From assembly GCA_015232935.1 (NCBI GenBank), contig JADFYT010000089.1, positions 1 to 8,613 of the forward strand: DNA of 8,613 nucleotides. Reading direction: 5' to 3'. The stretch's first letter is position 1. The number at the start of each line of letters is the position of its first letter. Source of the DNA: Desulfamplus sp. GTDB taxonomy: Bacteria; Desulfobacterota; Desulfobacteria; Desulfobacterales; Desulfobacteraceae. The notes under the pieces are model-generated. The model saw only the letters and a program-made list of their open reading frames with translations, ran no database searches and had not been told where the DNA came from. Shown in pieces: positions 1 through 5,424 of this stretch. Made by a program: the position numbers and the translations under genes.

Positions 1-1
1 G

Positions 2-430
2 AATCATGAACATCCACCTGTCTATACTGTAGAAGAGGCTGATCAGCATCATGATGGAATAGAAGGCGTTCACAGCAAGAATCTGTTTTTTAAAGACCGC
101 AAGAGCAATCTGTTTCTGGTAGTCACCTTATCTGATAAAGAAATCAACATTAAAGAGATTGCAAAGAAAATAGATGCCAAAAACCCCTCTTTTGGAAAAG
201 CAGACTTGCTTGAAGAGGTAATGGGAGTGACTCCTGGAGCAGTGACCCCTTTTGCAGTGGTAAATATAAAGAATCATGATGTCAAAATAGTGCTGGATAA
301 AGATATGATGGAACACACCCTTTTAAATTTCCATCCTTTGGTGAATACAGCTACAACCACAATAACTTCAGAAGATCTGCTTAAATTTATGGAACATTGT
401 CATCAAAAACCTGAAATAATAAGGCTTTGA
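2..430 (+). CDS. Prolyl-tRNA editing protein ProX/YbaK family, 5' end outside window
   Basis: The open frame enters from the left edge (first whole codon at position 2) and runs 142 residues to TGA at 428-430. ProX/PrdX proteins of the YbaK superfamily hydrolyse mischarged Ala-tRNA(Pro) in trans; they are cytosolic and about 165-170 residues long, so perhaps 10-30 N-terminal residues are missing here. Family features visible in order are an N-terminal HPPVYTVEEAD segment, then GVHSKNLFFKD, which carries the Lys expected near the active site, then GVTPGAVTPFAVVN (the GxxxPF loop), and a C-terminal HPLVNTATTTITSEDLLKF block. This is the stand-alone deacylase, not the insertion domain of ProRS, because it ends shortly after the SEDLLKF segment. 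A hairpin terminator follows 45 bp after the stop. Family assignment is firm; the exact substrate is inferred from the family. Confidence 0.88.
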   Translation, partial: NHEHPPVYTVEEADQHHDGIEGVHSKNLFFKDRKSNLFLVVTLSDKEINIKEIAKKIDAKNPSFGKADLLEEVMGVTPGAVTPFAVVNIKNHDVKIVLDKDMMEHTLLNFHPLVNTATTTITSEDLLKFMEHCHQKPEIIRL

Positions 431-460
431 TTGTTCGGAAACATTAAAAAAAATATATGG

Positions 461-474
461 GATCAGGCCTGATC
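461..474. repeat. Perfect 14-bp palindrome GATCAGGCCTGATC
   Basis: The sequence is fully self-complementary with no spacer and abuts the terminator hairpin at 475. A possible promoter (TTGTTC at 431-436, 17 bp, TATATG at 454-459) would place its start at about this palindrome, which would suit an operator. The promoter is weak, so the operator role is only a guess. Confidence 0.5.
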
Positions 475-507
475 GTAGAGACACAATATTTTGCGTTTCT
501 ACTTTTT
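475..507 (+). terminator. Intrinsic terminator after the proX-like gene
   Basis: Arms 475-484 and 493-502 pair with one G-U and one mismatch over ten positions, around an 8-nt loop (485-492). Five T residues follow at 503-507. It lies 45 nt after the stop of the upstream gene on the same strand. Because it also lies upstream of the next gene on that strand, it could instead act as an attenuator if that gene's promoter is at 431-459. Confidence 0.65.
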
Positions 508-543
508 AGTTGTGGCAGCTCAACCTGTCATTATAGTCATAAA

Positions 544-550
544 AAGGAGG
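544..550 (+). promoter_or_regulatory. Shine-Dalgarno AAGGAGG that fixes the DUF3334 start
   Basis: AAGGAGG sits 6 nt before ATG 557. The longer frame opening at TTG 491 has no comparable site and would begin inside the upstream terminator hairpin, so ATG 557 is the start used here. Confidence 0.85.
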
Positions 551-556
551 TATTGT

Positions 557-1189
557 ATGGCAGAAAAACCGATTCAGTCAACAGATGAGATCCTGCTTAT
601 TTTGTGCAAGTCAGTTCAGAAAGTATTGAGCAAGGCATCAGGAGAAGAGATATCTTTTTCTCCAATTGTACAGAAGATAAGCAAAACATGCTTAAAACCT
701 GACATTGGCTGCTTTACAGTATTTGAGGGTGGATTGTCCGGACTTCTGATTATGAATTTTACAGCGGAAGCTGCCATGGAAATTTATACAAGTTATATGA
801 TCAACATGGGTATGCCAAAAGAAGAGCTTTCGATTCTTCACACATCTGACGATGTGGCAAACAGTCTGGGAGAGCTTATGAGTCAAACCATGGGCCATTT
901 TCAGACAGATCTAAGACAGGAGCTTCAGGTTTCAATAAAGCTTAATCTTCCTAAAATGCTTGTGATTAATAAAGACATTTCAATCTCTATTGACACGAAA
1001 ATTGATTCCCCCCAATATCGTAGAGTCTCGTTTGAAACGGTAAACCATAGGCCGTTTTTTCTGGAGCTTTGTATTGAGAAGACAGAATTTGAAACTTTAT
1101 TTCCATTTGAAAAAGAGAAAGAGGAAGATATAGACGAGATTCTTATTGAGGCTCAAAAAAAACAGAGGTTGATTGAAGCGGCTGACTAA
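557..1189 (+). CDS. DUF3334 family protein, probable CheX/CheC-like fold
   Basis: The 210-residue soluble protein has no signal peptide or membrane segment. The stretch from about residue 12 to 180 (ILLILCKSVQKVLS, then SPIVQKISKTCLKPDIGCF, then AAMEIYTSYMINMGMP, then HTSDDVANSLGELMSQ) matches what I recall of DUF3334 proteins in Vibrio and Shewanella; this is from memory, without a search. The function of the family is not established. The order of elements, with a GELMSQTMG helix at residues 105-113 after a strand-rich half, resembles CheX/CheC phosphatases, whose helix carries an E-x-x-N motif. Here the Asn position is Ser109, so phosphatase activity on CheY-P is doubtful. The last 25 residues are charged and probably helical (EKEKEEDIDEILIEAQKK). 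The start is set by AAGGAGG. It is transcribed alone and converges on the cold-shock gene. Confidence 0.75.
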   Translation: MAEKPIQSTDEILLILCKSVQKVLSKASGEEISFSPIVQKISKTCLKPDIGCFTVFEGGLSGLLIMNFTAEAAMEIYTSYMINMGMPKEELSILHTSDDVANSLGELMSQTMGHFQTDLRQELQVSIKLNLPKMLVINKDISISIDTKIDSPQYRRVSFETVNHRPFFLELCIEKTEFETLFPFEKEKEEDIDEILIEAQKKQRLIEAAD

Positions 1190-1204
1190 ATTGATTTTCT
1201 GTAT

Positions 1205-1312
1205 CTACTGTGTGTAGTGCTTCTTCAAGTTTAAATTGTCGGGTGGAGTCTGAGGCCATTTAATATTCCAAGTGCTTTCTTGCCCGACAGTTAAACCTTG
1301 AAGGAACAGTAG
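1205..1312. repeat. 108-bp inverted-repeat element, MITE-like or structured RNA
   Basis: Outer arms CTACTGT (1205-1211) and ACAGTAG (1306-1312) are perfect inverted repeats. Inside them, 1223-1243 pairs with 1283-1303 over 21 positions, with 18 Watson-Crick pairs, one G-U and two mismatches, around a 39-nt loop. TAT lies directly on both flanks (1202-1204 and 1313-1315), which could be a small target duplication. No open frame is inside. It is not followed by a T tract and a proper terminator lies 33 bp further on, so it is not simply the terminator of the DUF3334 gene. Confidence 0.6.
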
Positions 1313-1344
1313 TATCATTAAAGAAATAGCAAAAAAGCAAAAAA

Positions 1345-1379
1345 AAGAATCCCCGAGCGGATACCGTCCGGGGATTCTT
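1345..1379. terminator. Bidirectional intrinsic terminator between convergent genes
   Basis: AAGAATCCCC (1345-1354) pairs perfectly with GGGGATTCTT (1370-1379). The inner bases extend the stem with one mismatch and one G-U to a 3-nt loop. An A-rich tract lies on the left (1331-1346) and a T-rich tract on the right (1375-1386), so it can end transcripts of the DUF3334 gene on the plus strand and of csp on the minus strand. Confidence 0.88.
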
Positions 1380-1430
1380 ATCTTTTCAAGTCACCAAAAT
1401 GACTTATATAGAGCTAAATAAAATGGTCAA

Positions 1431-1631
1431 CTACAGAATAGTTACATTGGTCGCTGAAGGGCCTTTTTGACCCTGTTCAATGTCAAATGAAACTCTGTCT
1501 CCTTCATTCAGGGATTTAAACCCTGTTGCATTGATGCCTGTGTGATGTACAAAAACATCTTTTCCATTTTCTTGTTCAATAAATCCAAAACCTTTTGAGT
1601 CGTTAAACCATTTTACGATACCGTTAGCCAT
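1431..1631 (-). CDS. Cold-shock protein (CspA family)
   Basis: The product is a 66-residue single cold-shock domain, the usual length for the family. It binds single-stranded RNA and DNA and acts as an RNA chaperone or transcription antiterminator in the cytosol. Visible motifs are the N-terminal GIVKWFNDSKGFGFI, containing RNP1 (KGFGFI, residues 13-18), RNP2 as VFVHH (26-30), and the closing GPSATNVTIL strand. The common FSAI after VFVH is HTGI here, a known variation. AGGAG at 1641-1645 lies 9 nt before ATG 1631. The gene stands alone, with its own promoter at 1779-1806, a leader of about 140 nt, and a shared terminator downstream. Such long leaders are typical of cold-induced csp genes, but many paralogues are not cold-induced, so induction here is only inferred. 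Confidence 0.96.
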   Translation of the reverse strand: MANGIVKWFNDSKGFGFIEQENGKDVFVHHTGINATGFKSLNEGDRVSFDIEQGQKGPSATNVTIL

Positions 1632-1772
1632 ATTGGCAATCTCCTGTATAAAAAAATAAAACTAATACCTGTTTCTAATCTTTAAGGGTTTATGCCGATT
1701 TTTTTACGTTCAGACAAAACATGCCTTTAATCAAGAAACCTTACATGCTTGTTAGGTACAAGCACAAACTTG
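1632..1772 (-). promoter_or_regulatory. Long 5' leader of the csp transcript with a 5' hairpin
   Basis: If transcription starts near 1772, the untranslated leader is about 140 nt. Its first segment carries a perfect 7-bp hairpin (arms 1758-1764 and 1746-1752, 5-nt loop). The rest is AT-rich up to the ribosome site at 1641-1645. Length and layout resemble the temperature-sensitive leaders of cspA-type mRNAs; a switching function is inference. Confidence 0.45.
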
Positions 1773-1778
1773 GTTTAA

Positions 1779-1806
1779 GTTATATAGAAAAAATTTTAAA
1801 AGTCAA
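1779..1806 (-). promoter_or_regulatory. Putative sigma70 promoter of the csp gene
   Basis: On the minus strand TTGACT (1806-1801) and TATAAC (1784-1779) are separated by 16 bp, each matching the consensus at five of six positions. Transcription would begin near 1772. It lies in the gap just after the terminator of the upstream GAF gene, where a csp promoter is needed. Confidence 0.65.
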
Positions 1807-1834
1807 GTAAAAAATGCAAAAAAATTACTGAATG

Positions 1835-1870
1835 AAAAAACGGGATAAAATTGTTGACATCCTTTATCCG
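1835..1870 (-). terminator. Intrinsic terminator overlapping the GAF gene stop
   Basis: On the minus strand GGATAAA (1869-1863) pairs with TTTATCC (1849-1843) around a 13-nt loop, and six T residues follow (1840-1835). The TAA stop codon of the GAF-domain gene (1866-1864) lies inside the first arm. Confidence 0.65.
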
Positions 1871-2478
1871 AGCTCTTTGGTTGAAAAACTTACTGGAACT
1901 CCCTCATAAGGGGTTCTTCGTCTGGATGCTATGAATTGAGGATCTCTCATGGTCTTCAAAATTTCAATACTATCCTTCCTTCCTTTATACTGTCTTGCCA
2001 TTTCAATTGCCATTCCCGTCATCTGGGCCATAGCCTGGACAAAATTGACATCATCCAGGGTGAACTCCCATTTTTCTGCCGTATATATACGAAGAGCACC
2101 GATAACTTTACCAGCAGATACAATAGGAACGGAGAGGATCGAGGAGATGCCCTCTTTTTGAGCAGCTTCAGGATATTGAATCCGGGGATCATCCGAAGTG
2201 TCATATATAGCTACAGGCCCCTCTTCAAGGGAGGCAGCAATGGATTTTAAAGCACTGATAGGGCCTTTGTTCAAGTATTCGTCACTTAGTCCATAGGAGG
2301 CTGCCAGTTCCAGCTCCTCTGTTTTACGGTTGATCAAAAAGACCGCACACCCTTTGACTTCAAGAACGGTTTTGATGCTCTCGGTAGTTAGCAGTACTAC
2401 CTCCTCTGGATCTTTGGAGTGGGAGATAGCTCGGGTTACTTTAAGTAGGGTTTCGTAGTTGACAATTTGTTTTTTCAT
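1864..2478 (-). CDS. Small GAF-domain sensor protein
   Basis: The 204-residue soluble protein consists almost wholly of one GAF domain (about residues 7-163), the small-ligand or redox sensing fold found in signalling proteins. Visible elements are the N-terminal helix ETLLKVTRAISHSKDPEEV, the strand GCAVFLINRKTEELELAASYGL, the helix around QYPEAAQKEGISSILSVPI, the strand pair GKVIGALRIYTAEKWEFT, and the closing helix DDVNFVQAMAQMTGMAIEMA. No histidine kinase, GGDEF or DNA-binding domain is attached; the last 40 residues are basic and of unknown role. ATG 2478 is chosen because AAGGAGGAG (2489-2481) precedes it by 2 to 3 nt with a good core; a longer frame starting 20 codons upstream has no ribosome site. 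It is a single-gene unit with its own terminator. Ligand and partner cannot be told. Confidence 0.85.
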   Translation of the reverse strand: MKKQIVNYETLLKVTRAISHSKDPEEVVLLTTESIKTVLEVKGCAVFLINRKTEELELAASYGLSDEYLNKGPISALKSIAASLEEGPVAIYDTSDDPRIQYPEAAQKEGISSILSVPIVSAGKVIGALRIYTAEKWEFTLDDVNFVQAMAQMTGMAIEMARQYKGRKDSIEILKTMRDPQFIASRRRTPYEGVPVSFSTKELG

Positions 2479-2697
2479 TACTCCTCCTTTTCTCAAAAAT
2501 ACGGGGTAATTGAGATGTGAGTGAGCAGACTTTATCAAAAACAGCCTGTCTCTCTGAGAACGGTTTTAAAATTTGCTTCAAACTATCAATCAATACAAAA
2601 TGATACTGTGACTTTAAAATAATACTTAAACTTTCAGGCGGCTTTACTATTTTTGAGGATTGCCGAAGGTAAAGTAGAAATGAGGATAGAGATAGCC

Positions 2698-2716
2698 GCA
2701 ATATATAAAATATTGC
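2698..2716. repeat. Inverted repeat GCAATAT-5 nt-ATATTGC
   Basis: Seven-bp perfect arms (2698-2704 and 2710-2716) flank ATAAA. It lies about 220 bp upstream of the GAF gene. It has operator-like symmetry, but no regulator can be named. Confidence 0.45.
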
Positions 2717-2771
2717 TATAGCGTGCAGGATCACAATCTGGTGAGAAGAAGAATAGAAGAATAATAAATAA

Positions 2772-2803
2772 TTTTATATCTTATCTAACACAAAGATATA
2801 AAA
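2772..2803 (-). terminator. AT-rich hairpin, possible terminator of the cbiD-nth operon
   Basis: Perfect 11-bp arms (2772-2782 and 2793-2803) surround a 10-nt loop. In the minus direction the hairpin lies 73 nt after the nth stop and is followed by a T-rich but interrupted run. The stem has very little GC, so termination would be weak. Confidence 0.35.
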
Positions 2804-2875
2804 AAATACAGAAAAAACTTTTAATCAATAACGACTTTTTGTTTAAATCGGAGTTTTATGGATATTGAGGGTATC

Positions 2876-3535
2876 TCAGATTGTTTTTCTTCTTGGCTTT
2901 ACACCTTTTTGGGGACACATATTTAACAAAATGCATCTGTTGCAATGAGGAGATACTGGATGGCATGTTCCCTGTCCAAAGGTAACCAGGATTGTATTGA
3001 CATTCTGCCAGTGTTTGATCGGCAGCTTTTTTCTCAGGGACATCTCGGTTTCCAATGGGGTTCTGGTATTAACATAGCCCCATATGTTCATGATTCTGTG
3101 GACATGGGTGTCAACACATATCGCGTCTTTGGCAAAGGCGACATTCAAAACAAGGCTTGCTGTTTTACGCCCGACACCAGGCAGAGTTAAAAGATCATCA
3201 AGCTCACGGGGAACCTTTCCGCCAAATACCTTAAGTGCTTCCGGAAGTTTTGACAGATATCCGGCCTTTGCCTTATAGAATCCAACCGGATAGATCAACT
3301 CTTTTATCTGATCCTGAGAGAGTGTGGCCAGCGTCTCTGAATCCGGTGCAACATTGAAAAGCCTTTTGGATGCCTTTGCTGTAGTTTCATCTTTGGTTCT
3401 TGCAGATAATATGGTTGCGACAAGAATTTTAAATGGATCGCGGGTCTGAACTGAAACAAGCTCCACTATCGGCACCTTGTAGTTTTTGATCTCTTCTTGA
3501 AGTTTTTCAAGAAAAAGAGATATATCAATCTCCAT
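2876..3535 (-). CDS. nth: Endonuclease III, iron-sulfur DNA glycosylase/AP lyase
   Basis: The 219-residue protein is close to the usual family length (about 210). It excises oxidised pyrimidines and nicks the abasic site in base excision repair. The helix-hairpin-helix LPGVGRKTA is at residues 118-126, with the catalytic Lys at 124. The catalytic Asp is D142 in VDTHVHR. The [4Fe-4S] loop C191-x6-C198-x2-C201-x5-C207 has canonical spacing. In the first active-site segment, the ILSARTKD at 42-49 has Arg where the E. coli enzyme has Gln41, as in some archaeal and other bacterial homologues. The gene starts 5 nt after the cbiD stop, and its ribosome site (AAGGAT) lies in the last cbiD codons, so translation is probably coupled. 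Nothing links the two functions; co-transcription appears to be positional. Confidence 0.95.
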   Translation of the reverse strand: MEIDISLFLEKLQEEIKNYKVPIVELVSVQTRDPFKILVATILSARTKDETTAKASKRLFNVAPDSETLATLSQDQIKELIYPVGFYKAKAGYLSKLPEALKVFGGKVPRELDDLLTLPGVGRKTASLVLNVAFAKDAICVDTHVHRIMNIWGYVNTRTPLETEMSLRKKLPIKHWQNVNTILVTFGQGTCHPVSPHCNRCILLNMCPQKGVKPRRKTI

Positions 3536-3540
3536 ATCTT

Positions 3541-4977
3541 TTACTTATCCTTGTGGCTTGCAATTATATGGTTGGCTGTCGCAGAGTAATTGTTGTTTGA
3601 ATCAAAGATTTTATTTCCTTCAAAATCCAGTATTATTGCCCTGATGTTTAATCTGTTGTCCGAGAATTTATGTGCAGACTCGACAATTTTTTTGCCAACA
3701 GGAACTATCAGTTCCGGAAATTCTGGATAAATATAGGTAAATGCATGACGGGCAGTATTTGAACAGGCAATATGTTCTGCAAGTATTTTATTTTTTGTCA
3801 CATCATGTGCCCATTGTGCCAGATTTTTCATGGTAAGTTCTGATTTTGCAGCATGAGTGTGTGGAAAACCCATGGCCATCTTGACAGCTTTGCCAAAAAA
3901 TACAACGATAATAACTGTTTGTATCTTAACCAAATCAGTAGTTGAATCATGCTCGGCGTCTTTGGAGGCAGGGGCATTAGTGCTTGATACTGCTGATTCA
4001 AGGGACGCCTTGAAGAAATCTCCTGTCTGTATGAATGCCTCTTCCGGCAGGTTCGGGAGAAGAGATACAGCAAAGCGTTCGCTTCTTCTGCCAGTTGTAA
4101 AGACAAGCGTATCAGTTCCTGTTGCCTGTGCAACCGATATGCTGGATATTATGGTGGCAATGTAGGCATCATGAGACATTGGCTTGACGATACCTGTAGT
4201 ACCGAGTATGGATATCCCGCCAATAATTCCAAGTCTTGCGTTGAGTGTCTTTTCTGCGAGCATTTTTCCTTTGGGGACAAATATTTCAACATCAACAACA
4301 AGTTTGTTGATGTCTTCAGCTTCAGAAACATTGGCGTCTGGTTGTTTATCAAAAAGTTGGTTATCAAAAGTTGAGCTGTTTAATTCCGGATTTTCCAGAA
4401 CTGCCCGTGTTGCAATGTCAATTGGATAGGGGATGCTATTTGAATAAAGAGCTGTTTCTACAACTTCACGAATCATCTTTTCAGGACCAGGATTTATTGC
4501 AGGATTTCCGGGTTGAACCTCAAGTCCTGGTTTGGTAACAATACCCACACCATAACCGCCTCTTATGATTACTTTATGAGTTGTGCTGCCTGTCAGAAGG
4601 TGGTTGTCATTATTTTCATCCGTGGTAAGGATTTTGCCATTATTAAGACAATCATGGTTATTAATATCACGGCTGCTCAACAGCAAAACCCTTGCACCTA
4701 TTTCAGCTTTATGAGTCACATCAGGGTCGTCACCAGCATCTTTTATAACAATCGCTTCGGCACAGTTGTCAGATATTTTTTTGACAGAGAGGATATCAAT
4801 GAAAATTCGCTCGTTATTTAGACATCTGATTTCAACTTTTCGGACAGATTTTTGTTTTATATCTGCTTGAACATAGGCAGCATGGCCGTTATTTAATAGA
4901 TATAAAAGAGCCGCCTTTGTGGCCGCTGCTGCTGCTGCTCCGGTAGTAAAACCGCGTTTAAGTTTTTTTGATGACAT
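3541..4977 (-). CDS. cbiD: Cobalt-precorrin-5B (C1)-methyltransferase CbiD with extra insertions
   Basis: CbiD methylates C1 of cobalt-precorrin-5B using S-adenosylmethionine, a step of the anaerobic, cobalt-early cobalamin pathway. Conserved blocks are GFTTGAAAAAAT (9-20), KDAGDDPDVTHKAEI (79-93), RGGYGVGIVTKPGL (139-152), NPGPEKMI (162-169), GISILGTTGIVKPMS (254-268), TTGRRSE (294-300), GDF (319-321) and GKAVKMAMGFPHTHA (362-376). At 478 residues it is about 100 longer than a typical CbiD (about 360-380). The surplus sits in three Asn/Asp/Ser-rich, probably disordered segments near residues 102-134, 198-225 and 330-349. The start is certain to be at or after ATG 4977, because an in-frame TAG (4980-4978) directly precedes it, yet no Shine-Dalgarno is visible. 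The Ala run at the N-terminus comes from a GCA triplet repeat. It leads the operon with nth; no other cob/cbi gene is in the window. Confidence 0.93.
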   Translation of the reverse strand: MSSKKLKRGFTTGAAAAAATKAALLYLLNNGHAAYVQADIKQKSVRKVEIRCLNNERIFIDILSVKKISDNCAEAIVIKDAGDDPDVTHKAEIGARVLLLSSRDINNHDCLNNGKILTTDENNDNHLLTGSTTHKVIIRGGYGVGIVTKPGLEVQPGNPAINPGPEKMIREVVETALYSNSIPYPIDIATRAVLENPELNSSTFDNQLFDKQPDANVSEAEDINKLVVDVEIFVPKGKMLAEKTLNARLGIIGGISILGTTGIVKPMSHDAYIATIISSISVAQATGTDTLVFTTGRRSERFAVSLLPNLPEEAFIQTGDFFKASLESAVSSTNAPASKDAEHDSTTDLVKIQTVIIVVFFGKAVKMAMGFPHTHAAKSELTMKNLAQWAHDVTKNKILAEHIACSNTARHAFTYIYPEFPELIVPVGKKIVESAHKFSDNRLNIRAIILDFEGNKIFDSNNNYSATANHIIASHKDK

Positions 4978-5011
4978 CTAATCTAATCGCCGTTTATGGA
5001 TTTTTTACGAC

Positions 5012-5035
5012 ACTTTCAAATTTGGAAGTTAACTT
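5012..5035. repeat. Two overlapping palindromes in the cbiD leader
   Basis: An 18-bp near-palindrome (5012-5029, centred on AAATTT, one mismatch pair) overlaps by four bases a perfect 10-bp palindrome AAGTTAACTT (5026-5035). They lie 35-58 bp upstream of the cbiD start. They may be an operator or mutually exclusive RNA folds. Confidence 0.45.
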
Positions 5036-5036
5036 G

Positions 5037-5164
5037 TACCGTGAAAACAGATCATGTTTTTCATGCTTGGGGGGCGGATTTCCATCCGGCCATGTCCATT
5101 TACCGTGAAAATGACTATCATTTTTATATTTGGGGGTGATTGATACATGTCAATCATGCCCGTT
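5037..5164. repeat. Tandem pair of 64-bp units with conserved ends and different hairpins
   Basis: Unit 1 (5037-5100) and unit 2 (5101-5164) are adjacent and equal in length. They share the first 11 bases (TACCGTGAAAA), a T run at unit positions 21-25, a G run at about 32-38 and an ending CATGYCCRTT. Ungapped identity is about 33 of 64. The non-matching centres are each self-complementary: CGGAT/ATCCG with a 4-nt loop in unit 1 (5075-5088), and TGATTGA/TCAATCA with a 6-nt loop in unit 2 (5137-5156). This conserved frame with differing stems suggests structured RNA, read on the minus strand as a cbiD leader, or tandem protein sites. I recognise no known riboswitch in it. Confidence 0.6.
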
Positions 5165-5180
5165 TAGGTTGGAAAATAGG

Positions 5181-5208
5181 TTGACAAAAGAGATTTTCTA
5201 TATATAAT
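5181..5208 (+). promoter_or_regulatory. Consensus sigma70 promoter of the tRNA-Sec gene
   Basis: TTGACA (5181-5186) and TATAAT (5203-5208) are both exact consensus hexamers separated by 16 bp. The expected start near 5215 is about 15 nt before the mature tRNA. It is the strongest promoter seen in the window. Confidence 0.85.
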
Positions 5209-5229
5209 TACTGATCTTAATGTTGATGC

Positions 5230-5327
5230 GGAAGTGCCCGGCTCACTGGTGGGGCCCTCGGACTTCAAATCCGATGTGGGGTGCTAAAACCGTCCCGGGT
5301 GGGTTCGATTCCCATGCACTTCCGCCA
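5230..5327 (+). tRNA. selC: tRNA-Sec (anticodon UCA)
   Basis: The 98-nt RNA, including an encoded CCA, has the hallmarks of bacterial tRNA-Sec. The acceptor stem is 8 bp (5230-5237 with 5316-5323), the discriminator is G (5324) and CCA is at 5325-5327. The anticodon stem is 5 bp around the loop CTTCAAA, with anticodon TCA at 5265-5267. A long variable arm spans about 5275-5298. The T stem is 5 bp with loop TTCGATT (5304-5310), giving the 8+5 acceptor/T arrangement of bacterial tRNA-Sec. It is charged by seryl-tRNA synthetase, converted to Sec-tRNA by SelA and carried by SelB to UGA codons with SECIS elements. None of selA, selB or selD is in the window. No clear terminator follows. Confidence 0.96.
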
Positions 5328-5390
5328 AAATACCCCTCCGTTTTGACAAAAAACATCTCCCAAAAATATCTCTTTGATCCTCATCTATTC

Positions 5391-5407
5391 CAGATATTTA
5401 AAATCTG
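5391..5407. repeat. Short inverted repeat between selC and the zinc-ribbon gene
   Basis: CAGAT (5391-5395) and ATCTG (5403-5407) flank a 7-nt AT loop. It lies between the convergent ends of selC and the zinc-ribbon gene. No T tract follows in the plus direction, so it is a poor terminator for selC. Confidence 0.3.
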
Positions 5408-5424
5408 AAAAAAAGAATGTATTT

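Larger units (their letters stand above)
2479..2875. other. 397-bp intergenic region between nth and the GAF gene
   Basis: No convincing gene is present: the open frames here lack ribosome sites and any recognisable family. The content is AT-rich inverted repeats, listed separately at 2698-2716 and 2772-2803, and an exact GCTATAGC palindrome at 2715-2722. The GAF gene must have its promoter here, but I found no clear -35/-10 pair. Confidence 0.6.

Noticed and set aside
510..537. TTGTGG-16-TATAGT as promoter of the DUF3334 gene
   Set aside because: The -35 match is poor and the start would fall on the ribosome site at 544-550.
491..556. Longer start (TTG 491) for the DUF3334 gene
   Set aside because: It begins within the upstream terminator hairpin and has no ribosome site, while ATG 557 has AAGGAGG at ideal spacing.
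2441..2734. 97-codon minus-strand frame upstream of the GAF gene
   Set aside because: It overlaps the start of the GAF gene in another frame, has no ribosome site and its composition looks like translated AT-rich spacer.
4925..4939. GCT triplet repeat at the cbiD 5' end as a phase-variation tract
   Set aside because: Slippage in triplets changes only the number of alanines and keeps the frame, and five units is short.
4978..5229. Cobalamin riboswitch upstream of cbiD
   Set aside because: Expected from gene function, but I see neither the B12 box (GCCACTG-like) nor the conserved AGCCAGGAGACC-type core on the minus strand. A search with the Rfam cobalamin model would settle it.
5343..5372. 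Second TTGACA box downstream of selC
   Set aside because: No acceptable -10 at the right distance, and no plus-strand gene follows it.
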